Assembly: GCA_963752915.1 (NCBI GenBank)
Contig: CAVVZZ010000014.1
Coordinates: forward strand, 62,001-126,000
From: DATJPR01 sp963752915
GTDB taxonomy: Bacteria > Bacteroidota > Ignavibacteria > UBA10030 > UBA6906
Direction of reading: 5' to 3'
DNA length: 64,000 nucleotides
The notes under the pieces: generated by a model
Told to the model about the DNA's origin: nothing
Seen by the model: the letters and a program-made list of their open reading frames with translations, nothing else
Database searches by the model: none
Program-made: the position numbers and the translations under genes
Shown: positions 1 through 6,736 of the stretch, in pieces
Numbering within the stretch: the stretch's first letter is position 1
Layout: each line of letters opens with the position of its first letter

Positions 1-248
1 GAGAAGAAGGTCGGACCCGATTGCAGTCCGATCGTATAGACAAACAGGATCAGGCCGAGGACATAAAACAAGTCGGGGACTTTGAGCCGGGGGTCGACTG
101 CACCGAGGAGGATGCCGGTGAAGAGCACTGCCGCGGGGCCGAGGGAAAATCCGGCGACGCTAACGTTGCCAAGGAGAAAACCTCCGCCGATGACGATGAA
201 TAACAGGACCAAAGGATTTGCAGCAAGGAACAGAATGACAATTTCCAT
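1..248 (-). CDS. AspT/YidE/YbjL-family membrane transporter, N-terminal fragment (runs off window)
   Basis: Reading the minus strand from the ATG at 248 gives 82 open codons to the window edge. The protein starts MEIVILFLAANPLVLLF and continues through hydrophobic segments to LFVYTIGLQSGPTFF. The VYTIGLQSGP stretch after the first three hydrophobic segments is typical of the AspT/YidE/YbjL aspartate-alanine-exchanger superfamily, which also carries TrkA-C domains; those would lie outside this window. The gene begins 27 bases after the methylmalonyl-CoA epimerase stop on the same strand, so it may be the last cistron of the propionate module. I see no clear ribosome-binding site. The substrate cannot be told from this fragment; dicarboxylate or amino-acid exchange is possible but is inference. 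Confidence 0.72.
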   Translation of the reverse strand, partial: MEIVILFLAANPLVLLFIVIGGGFLLGNVSVAGFSLGPAAVLFTGILLGAVDPRLKVPDLFYVLGLILFVYTIGLQSGPTFF

Positions 249-275
249 GGAGTCTGGTGATCGGTCCAGGGCCGC

Positions 276-686
276 TCATGATGAAGGTGGGGAGCAGAAT
301 TCGGTCAGCACGCCGAAGGTCGAATGAGGATGCAGGAATGCGATATCCAGCCCTTCGGCTCCGGGTCGTGGTTCGCGGTCAATCACCTGGACTCCTGCCG
401 CGCTGACATCCTCGAGTGCCGCGTGAACGCTGTCGACGGCAAACGCGAGGTGATGGATCCCCTCACCGCGCTTCTCGATGAACCGTGCCACCGGTCCGTC
501 CGCGGACGTCGATTCGAGCAGTTCGATCTTCGTCTTGCCCACGCGAAAGAACGCGGTCCGCACGTTCTGATCCGGAACCTCCTCGACGTGATAACACGTG
601 AGACCCAGGGTCTTTTCGTAGAACGCAATGGCCGCACCGAGATCTCTCACGGCGATCCCGATATGTTCGATGTGTGAGATGTTCAC
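276..686 (-). CDS. mce: Methylmalonyl-CoA epimerase
   Basis: This 136-residue protein of the vicinal-oxygen-chelate (glyoxalase) fold interconverts (R)- and (S)-methylmalonyl-CoA in the cytoplasm. The opening IEHIGIAVRDL, the middle GEGIHHLAFAVD and the C-terminal FLHPHSTFGVLTEF are the characteristic stretches and supply the metal-binding His and Glu residues. Length is normal for the family. The start is a GTG preceded by AAAGGA at a spacing of 5. It lies 115 bases downstream of the mutase large subunit on the same strand, which fits the pathway propionyl-CoA to succinyl-CoA or the reverse. The call rests on both the motifs and the mutase neighbour. Confidence 0.92.
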   Translation of the reverse strand: MNISHIEHIGIAVRDLGAAIAFYEKTLGLTCYHVEEVPDQNVRTAFFRVGKTKIELLESTSADGPVARFIEKRGEGIHHLAFAVDSVHAALEDVSAAGVQVIDREPRPGAEGLDIAFLHPHSTFGVLTEFCSPPSS

Positions 687-801
687 GTCGATCCTTTCGA
701 TCGAGGTTCGTTATTCCTCAAGCCAACGATACAGTTCGACAATGGGAGATCCGCCAATCGTTCCCCTTCTCTTTGTACGAGAAGCGGTGAGGGGATGAGT
801 T

Positions 802-2487
802 CTACACGACGATTTTCTCCCGATGTTCGCCCCACACGCGCCTGAGCACATCACAGATCTCTCCAATGCTTGCATACGCACGGACGGCGTCAAGGATCAA
901 CGGCAGGAGATTTGCATCGGAACCCGCACCGGATTCGAGCGCCGCGAGGCGCTCGCGGACGATCCGGTCATTGCGGCCCGCACGGACCCGCTTCAACGAT
1001 GCGACCTGTTCTTCCTGGACCCGCGGATTGATGCGGAGAAGATTCCGCGGTGGCGGCTCTTCCATCTGATATTTGTTCACGCCGACAACGACCCGGATAC
1101 CCTCTTCCACTTCGCGGGCATACCGGTACGCAGCCTTCTGAATCTCGGCCTGCACGTATCCTGCTTCGATCGCTTCGACCATGCCGCCCATGCCGTCAAT
1201 CGTGCGAATGTATTCCTCGGCCTGCTTTTCGATGGCGTCGGTCATGGATTCCACATAGTAGGAGCCGGCAAGCGGGTCAACCGTGGAGGCAACGCCGCTT
1301 TCGTATGCGACAATCTGCTGTGTTCGGAGCGCGACGCGGACGGAATCTTCCGTGGGAAGCGCCAGGGCTTCGTCCTTCGAATTCGTGTGCAACGATTGCG
1401 TTCCACCCAGCACGGCGGCCAGTGTCTGGATCGTCACGCGGACGACATTGTTTTCCGCTTGTTGTGCGGTGAGGCTTGAACCCGCCGTCTGAGCGTGGAA
1501 CCGGAGCATCATCGACTTGGGGCTCTTGGCGTGGAAGCGTTCTTTCATGATGCGAGCCCAGAGCCGACGCGCCGCCCGGTATTTTGCCACTTCTTCGAGG
1601 AGGTCGTTGTGCGCATTGAAGAAAAAGGAAAGCTGTCCCGCGAACGCATCGACGTCCAGCCCGGCCGCGATCGCCGCCTGGACGTAGGCAATGCCGTCGG
1701 CCAGCGTGAACCCGACCTCCTGGGATGCCGTCGACCCCGCCTCGCGGATGTGGTACCCGGAGATGGAAATCGTGTTCCATCGGGGGACCTCCCGTGCGCA
1801 ATAGGAGAAGAGATCGGTGATCAGACGCATCGAAGGTTTGGGAGGGAAGATGTACGTCCCACGCGCGATGTACTCCTTCAATATATCGTTCTGCACCGTC
1901 CCGCTGACCTTCGACTTCTCGACCCCCTGCTTTTCCGCCACCGCGATGTACATTGCCAGGAGAACCGCGGCCGGGGCATTGATTGTCATCGACGTCGAAA
2001 CGCGGTCCAGCGGGATCCCGTCGAACAGGAGTTCCATGTCCGCAAGCGTATCGATGGCCACGCCGACTTTGCCCACCTCACCGTCCGCGATCGGCGCATC
2101 GCTGTCATAACCGATCTGCGTCGGAAGATCGAACGCGACGGAAAGACCGCTCTGCCCCTGGTCGAGAAGGAACCGGTATCGTGCATTCGATTCTTTTGCA
2201 GACCCGAAGCCGGCATACTGGCGCATCGTCCAGAGCCTGCCGCGATACATCGACGGCTGGATTCCGCGGGTAAACGGGTATTCCCCCGGGAAACCGAGCC
2301 GGGTGAGCTCGTCCGAGGAACTGATGTCGAGAGACGTGTAAAGGGGTTGGACAGGTTCAAACGACGCGGTGGTGAATGCGCGCGAGCGCTCGGGAAATTT
2401 CCCGATCGTGTGAGCGTAGACGTTCTCGAACCAACGCGTGAACGCCGCGAGCAGTTTCGCCGGCGGCGATGATGTTGCAGATTCCAT
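802..2487 (-). CDS. Methylmalonyl-CoA mutase, large (catalytic) subunit without B12-binding domain
   Basis: This 561-residue protein has only the N-terminal TIM-barrel domain of acyl-CoA mutases. YAGFGSAKESNARYRFLL, LSVAFDLPTQIGYDSD, STSMTINAPAA, GTVQNDILKEY and ISISGYHIREAGSTA are family signature stretches. The enzyme rearranges methylmalonyl-CoA and succinyl-CoA using adenosylcobalamin. The usual C-terminal cobalamin domain (DxHxxG) is absent because the ORF ends right after the barrel, so a separate small B12-binding subunit is expected. None lies in this window. The gene sits between the biotin carrier (27 bases upstream) and the epimerase downstream. Isobutyryl-CoA mutase large subunits look similar, but the epimerase and carboxyltransferase neighbours favour methylmalonyl-CoA. 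Confidence 0.88.
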   Translation of the reverse strand: MESATSSPPAKLLAAFTRWFENVYAHTIGKFPERSRAFTTASFEPVQPLYTSLDISSSDELTRLGFPGEYPFTRGIQPSMYRGRLWTMRQYAGFGSAKESNARYRFLLDQGQSGLSVAFDLPTQIGYDSDAPIADGEVGKVGVAIDTLADMELLFDGIPLDRVSTSMTINAPAAVLLAMYIAVAEKQGVEKSKVSGTVQNDILKEYIARGTYIFPPKPSMRLITDLFSYCAREVPRWNTISISGYHIREAGSTASQEVGFTLADGIAYVQAAIAAGLDVDAFAGQLSFFFNAHNDLLEEVAKYRAARRLWARIMKERFHAKSPKSMMLRFHAQTAGSSLTAQQAENNVVRVTIQTLAAVLGGTQSLHTNSKDEALALPTEDSVRVALRTQQIVAYESGVASTVDPLAGSYYVESMTDAIEKQAEEYIRTIDGMGGMVEAIEAGYVQAEIQKAAYRYAREVEEGIRVVVGVNKYQMEEPPPRNLLRINPRVQEEQVASLKRVRAGRNDRIVRERLAALESGAGSDANLLPLILDAVRAYASIGEICDVLRRVWGEHREKIVV

Positions 2488-2514
2488 GAATCAGTATCCT
2501 ACCGTGCGTTAGCC

Positions 2515-2847
2515 TCAAGCCAGTTCGAGCAAGACCTGCCCTTTCGCAACCTGGCTGCCTACCGTAATGTGGACTGTTTTCACTTTTCCATCCAGCTCCG
2601 CGACAATATCGTTCTGCATTTTCATCGCTTCCAGCACGAGCAACGGGTCGCCGCGAAGGACGTGGCTCCCGGTCTTCACATGCAGTTTAAGAATCACGCC
2701 GGGGATCACGCACACGACCTTGCGTGGGTCGTGCGGAACCCAGGACTTCCGCTTCAGGAATTTCTTCGTGAGCGTGGTCTCATACGACGTCTCCTGGATT
2801 TTCAACGTCGTCAGAACGAGGGGCTCGGTGTCAAAGTCGTTCAGCAT
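2515..2847 (-). CDS. Biotin carboxyl carrier protein (acyl-CoA carboxylase/decarboxylase biotinyl subunit)
   Basis: This 110-residue protein ends in a biotinyl-lipoyl domain with the biotinylation motif LEAMKM (Lys76) flanked by VLRGDPLLV and NDIVAELDGKV. It carries CO2 on biotin to the neighbouring carboxyltransferase. The reading frame is open further upstream, but the ATG at 2847 lies only 2 bases after the carboxyltransferase stop and gives a normal carrier length, so the longer version would overlap that gene by some 300 bases and is rejected. The N-terminal half is a short basic linker. It could belong to propionyl-CoA carboxylase or to methylmalonyl-CoA decarboxylase; the sequence alone does not decide. 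Confidence 0.88.
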   Translation of the reverse strand: MLNDFDTEPLVLTTLKIQETSYETTLTKKFLKRKSWVPHDPRKVVCVIPGVILKLHVKTGSHVLRGDPLLVLEAMKMQNDIVAELDGKVKTVHITVGSQVAKGQVLLELA

Positions 2848-2849
2848 GG

Positions 2850-4394
2850 TCAGACCGGCGGGATACCGTGCTTGCGCGGCGGACGGCATTCCGATTTGTT
2901 GATGGAAACCTGGATGGCGTGAATCAGGAACTTCCGCGTGTCGGACGGGCTGATGACAGCGTCGATATGGCCGGAAGCCGCGGCGACATAGGGATTGGCG
3001 AACTTTTCGGAGTATTCTGCCACTCGCATTTTGCGCATCGCAACCGGGTCGGCGGCATTCGCGATTTCCCCCTTGAAAATAATGTTCGCCGCGCCTTCGG
3101 GCCCCATGACAGCGATCTCCGCGCTCGGCCACGCAAAGACGAAATCCGCGCCGAGATGACGTGAACACATCGCGATGTATCCCCCGCCGTAGGCCTTTCG
3201 AAGAATCACCGTGATCTTCGGGACCGTCGCCTCGCTGAAGGCGAAGAGAATTTTCGCCCCGTGACGAATCACGCCCGCATGTTCCTGGTCGACGCCCGGG
3301 AGATAGCCGGGAATGTCGACAAAGGTGACGAGGGGAATGTTGAATGCATCGCAGAACCTGATGAATCGTGCCGCTTTGTCGGAAGAATCCACATCAAGGA
3401 CCCCCGCGAGAACGAGGGGCTGATTCCCCACGACCCCGACGGTTTCGCCGTTCAGCCGCATGAATCCGACCACGACATTCCGGGCCCAGTGCCGATGGAC
3501 CTCGAAGAACACGGAGTTGTCGGCCACTGCCCGGATGACATCCCGAACATCATACGGCTTCGTCGATTCCGACGGGATGATATGTTCGATGTCATATTTC
3601 GGTTTCGGCGGCCGGGGAGGGTGCGTATCGGCCCTCCGTGTGTTGTTCCACGGAATGAACGAGAGAAGATCCTTGATCTGATGAAAACACTCGAGCTCGT
3701 TTGCGGAAAGAAAATGCGCGTTCCCGGTCGTCTCGGCATGGACCCGCGCACCGCCGAGCTCTTCCATGGTGATCTCTTCCCCGAGGACCGTGCGGATGAC
3801 TTCGGGTCCGGTGATGAACATCTTCGAAATATTCTCCACCACGAAGACGAAATCCGTCAGTGCCGGCGAATACACCGCACCTCCGGCACACGGGCCCAGA
3901 ATCACGGACAGCTGCGGGATGATCCCGGATGCCAGCGTATTGCGGTAGAAGATTTCACCATACCCTGCGAGGGAATCCACGCCTTCCTGAATCCGGGCGC
4001 CGCCCGAATCGTTAATGCCGATCAGCGGCATGCCCATCTTCAATGCGTGGTCCATGATCTTGGTGATCTTTCGCGCGTGCATCAGCCCGAGCGAACCGCC
4101 AGCAACGGTGAAGTCCTGGGCAAACACTGCGACAGGCCTGCCCACGATTGTGCCGGTTCCGGTGATCACGCCGTCCCCCGGCAACATTTTCCCGTCCATG
4201 TCGAAATCCCTGCACCGGTGCTCGACAAAAAGATCAAACTCGTTAAACGAACGTGAATCCAACAGGGCGGTTATGCGGTCGCGCGCGGTGAGCTTCCCCA
4301 TGGCCGTCTGCTTTTCAATGGCTTTCGCCCCTCCACCGCTCAGGAGCCGGTCCTTGCGACGGAAGAAATCGATGTGTCTGCTGGAAGTTGCCAC
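2850..4394 (-). CDS. Acyl-CoA (propionyl/methylmalonyl-CoA) carboxyltransferase subunit
   Basis: This 514-residue crotonase-fold carboxyltransferase transfers CO2 between biotin and propionyl-CoA or methylmalonyl-CoA. Family stretches include GKLTARDRI near the N-terminus, GINDSGGARIQEGVDSLAGYG (oxyanion loop of the N domain), GPCAGGAVYSPALTDF, and in the C domain VDIPGYLPGVDQEH and KAYGGGYIAM. Length and layout match PccB and MmdA. It is the first gene of the minus-strand module, followed 2 bases later by the biotin carrier, then the mutase and epimerase. Neither a biotin carboxylase (AccC/PccA) nor a sodium-pumping decarboxylase beta subunit is present, so the direction of the reaction remains open. 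Confidence 0.9.
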   Translation of the reverse strand: MATSSRHIDFFRRKDRLLSGGGAKAIEKQTAMGKLTARDRITALLDSRSFNEFDLFVEHRCRDFDMDGKMLPGDGVITGTGTIVGRPVAVFAQDFTVAGGSLGLMHARKITKIMDHALKMGMPLIGINDSGGARIQEGVDSLAGYGEIFYRNTLASGIIPQLSVILGPCAGGAVYSPALTDFVFVVENISKMFITGPEVIRTVLGEEITMEELGGARVHAETTGNAHFLSANELECFHQIKDLLSFIPWNNTRRADTHPPRPPKPKYDIEHIIPSESTKPYDVRDVIRAVADNSVFFEVHRHWARNVVVGFMRLNGETVGVVGNQPLVLAGVLDVDSSDKAARFIRFCDAFNIPLVTFVDIPGYLPGVDQEHAGVIRHGAKILFAFSEATVPKITVILRKAYGGGYIAMCSRHLGADFVFAWPSAEIAVMGPEGAANIIFKGEIANAADPVAMRKMRVAEYSEKFANPYVAAASGHIDAVISPSDTRKFLIHAIQVSINKSECRPPRKHGIPPV

Positions 4395-4495
4395 GGCGGG
4401 TCCGATCTGATGCCAGATAAGTGGTGGGTGCTGAAAGATAGAGAAAAGAAGGGAGAATTGGAAGAGACGGGAGACGGTGAGGGCCTCCCAAACGT
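4395..4495. other. Intergenic segment with a purine-rich, partly heptad-like stretch
   Basis: About 100 bases separate the carboxyltransferase start from the end of the frameshifted epimerase. The plus strand is purine-rich from about 4436 to 4485 and includes two adjacent GAGACGG heptamers around 4468-4481 and a GAATTGG word just before them. This resembles a decayed copy of the heptad repeats at 16151, 36825 and 57775, but it lacks an inverted second arm. No promoter is evident. Confidence 0.3.
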
Positions 4496-5405
4496 TCAGG
4501 AGTGGAATATCTCCCGGAGAGCCGTTTCCAACGTGGAATATCGAAAACGAAATTCGCGGAGGAGGAGGATCCCGGGAATGACGCGTTGACTCACGAGGAT
4601 CATTTCCGCCATTTCCCCCAGGGCAACGGTGAGCAGCGCCTGAGGCACGCGCATGAAGGACGGACGCCCAAGCGATTCACCGAGCGCACGGGCAAAGGCA
4701 TTCATTCTCACGGCGCCGGGCGAGACAACATTCACGGGGCCGTCGATATTCTCCGAGCGGAGTGCAACGACCATCGATGCGACGACGTCATCGATATGAA
4801 TCCATGGGAACCACTGGTTGCCCGACCCCAGAGGGCCACCAAGAAACATCCGATACGGAAGCGCAATCCTCCCGAGCGCTCCTCCTTCTGAGGATAGGAC
4901 CGCTGCGGTCCTCGCGAGAACAACGCGCACCCCACAGTCGACGGGCGCGAAGAGCGGCTGCTTCCCAACGGATGCAGAGCCCCGCGAGAAATCCTCTCCC
5001 GGGCGGATGAGATTCCATGACCTCGACATCACCGCAGTCCCCGTAGTATCCCACCGCCGACGCATTGAGGAAGACCGCCGGTCGGGGTGAAACCAATTCC
5101 ATCGCTTCCACCAACGACTCCGTTGTCATCGTCCGGCTTTCCACGAGGATCTGTTTTCTCGCCGTCGTCCAGCGGCCGCTTCCGATCGAAGCTCCGGAGA
5201 GATTGACGACGGCATCGGCAGCGCGGACTTCAGGCAGAAGCGGATCAACAGACCGTCCATCCCACCTGACATACCGTACCCCGTCGTTGCCGCCGTTCGG
5301 AGGCGGGTGGCGCGTCAGGACGGCGATACTGTCACCCGCCGCTTTGAGCTCGCCAACAAGGCGCGTCCCCAGGAGTCCTGTCCCGCCCGCCACGAGCACG
5401 TTCAT
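4496..5405 (-). pseudogene. SDR epimerase of the YfcH/TIGR01777 family, interrupted by a frameshift
   Basis: Two overlapping frames together encode one roughly 300-residue SDR protein. The N-terminal half from ATG 5405 has the nucleotide-binding MNVLVAGGTGLLGTRLVGEL, then VVNLSGASIGSGRWT and the SDR-type VGYYGD. The C-terminal half in the other minus frame has GVRVVLARTAAVL, GGPLGSGNQWFPWIHIDD and NVVSPGAVRMNAFARALG. Both halves are collinear with family members, and the switch lies at about 4935-4960, after WEAAA and before DCGVRVV. It needs a single inserted base (or two deleted). There is no slippery homopolymer there, so this is a real inactivating mutation or a sequence error. The gene lies 137 bases downstream of the CarH-like regulator on the same strand and may be its target. 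Confidence 0.8.
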
Positions 5406-5542
5406 AGGCCAGGTCCTTTTCCCGACAACCGACGGGCGAAAGAAGTACTGCGATTTTTCAAAGGGAACGGAGACAGCCGCAAAAGAAGCTGAAGGAGGGA
5501 AGGACACGAATCGTCAGCGAGCGGCATGGCATGTATGGGATG

Positions 5543-6442
5543 CTACAACACAGCACGTCCACCCGAATTCACGTTCAGAAATTGATCGAGGTCGTGGGCG
5601 GAAGTCGCGACGACGTCGAACCATCGCTGCACTTTATCCAGTTCCAGCGCGGCACGGCCGCCGAGGATTGCAATCGCTCCGGCGTCCCGCGCCGTTGCCG
5701 CAAGTTCCTCGAGCATGGTATGCCGCGAATCGTCCACAGCGGTACTGGTGACGGAGACACAGACCGACGTTGGCCGGAGGCTTCGGATCGCCCGTGCCAG
5801 GGCGACTAGCGGAGTCTGCGCTCCCAGATAATGGACATGCCACCCTTCAGCTTCGAACAGATACCCGATACATCGAAGTCCGATCTCATGGATTTCCTGT
5901 CCCGGGCACGAGAGGAGGACGGATCGGCCGTTCGGTTCTTTCAAGTGGATCTGCGACTGCAGGCGTGCGAGTGCATCGAGCGTCTTGTATGATGCAAGAT
6001 GTTCATGCTCGATTCCTAGGGCCCCCTCTTCCCAACGGCTTCCGATGTCCCGAAACCCCAACCGGATAATATCGTCGTAGATCTGCCAGAGCGGGATCTT
6101 GTGTTCGTACAGATATGAGAGATAGTGCAGAAGGCTGGCGTCGGCGGGGGAGAGGAGGCGTTCAACAAATTCCCGGGAGAGCTTTCGGACATCCCGCTCG
6201 AGGACGGCGAGCTGCAGTTTGGAGGACCCTTCGTCCTCCGGCGACATTTCAAGCGCACCCAACGGCTCGATGTTGTTCTTTTCCGCGAACTCGATGACGT
6301 ACTTGATGACGAATTTGCGGTGGCCGCCGGGGGTCTTCTGGCATTTCAGCGCGCCTTCATCCGCCCAGCGTTTCACGGTGGTCTCTGTAACATTAAAGAG
6401 ACGCGCAACATCAGCCGTGGAGAGTACCGTTTTTTGCATCAC
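5543..6442 (-). CDS. MerR-family regulator with B12-binding domain, CarH/LitR-type photoreceptor candidate
   Basis: This 299-residue protein has an N-terminal MerR helix-turn-helix (about residues 6-55, STADVARLFNVTETTVKRW, then TPGGHRKF), a helical cap, and a C-terminal cobalamin domain. The cap carries W137 followed nine residues later by E147-H148, the Wx9EH signature of CarH. The B12 site reads E183-I-H185-E-I-G188, then 41 residues, S230-V-T232, then 28 residues and G261-G262, exactly the spacing of the CarA/CarH cobalamin motif. Family members bind adenosylcobalamin as dark-stable tetramers that repress and are disassembled by light. GTG at 6442 and ATG at 6439 are alternative starts. 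It faces the epimerase downstream; a light or oxidative stress role is inferred. Confidence 0.87.
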   Translation of the reverse strand: MMQKTVLSTADVARLFNVTETTVKRWADEGALKCQKTPGGHRKFVIKYVIEFAEKNNIEPLGALEMSPEDEGSSKLQLAVLERDVRKLSREFVERLLSPADASLLHYLSYLYEHKIPLWQIYDDIIRLGFRDIGSRWEEGALGIEHEHLASYKTLDALARLQSQIHLKEPNGRSVLLSCPGQEIHEIGLRCIGYLFEAEGWHVHYLGAQTPLVALARAIRSLRPTSVCVSVTSTAVDDSRHTMLEELAATARDAGAIAILGGRAALELDKVQRWFDVVATSAHDLDQFLNVNSGGRAVL

Positions 6443-6736
6443 AGCGCCCCGAGCGATTTGAACGGAGATTTCGTTCGACCGTATCGCGAAGAATCATCCA
6501 CCGGAACCTGCCTATGAATTTGTTCGCATACTCCGCCCCACCCGGGCAGAACAACGATGGTAAAGACTGGAGTAGGAGAAGGAATTGGACTGCCGGGGGT
6601 GATTTCAGCCCTCGCTCTGCCATGACCCGAAAAGCCCCTGACAGGCGCATTCAGGCAACATTCCTCTAACAACCCCGCCTTGTGGGATGGTTCCGCGGAA
6701 GAGCAAATCCATGCGTTCTGATTTTGGCCTCTTGCC
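6443..6736. other. Intergenic region between glgB and the CarH-like gene, nothing recognised
   Basis: About 294 bases separate the glgB stop and the start of the CarH-like gene, both on the minus strand. I see no convincing promoter pair, terminator hairpin with a T tract, tRNA or extra ORF here. The CarH-like promoter and any CarH operator would be expected in the part next to 6443. Confidence 0.4.

Noticed and set aside
1495..2472. Long plus-strand frame of 325 codons antisense to the mutase gene
   Set aside because: It lies wholly opposite a well-conserved gene and its composition is the GC-rich shadow of the other strand; no start context or known motif.
3261..4256. Long plus-strand frame of 331 codons antisense to the carboxyltransferase
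   Set aside because: Complete overlap with a strong gene on the other strand and no recognisable domain.
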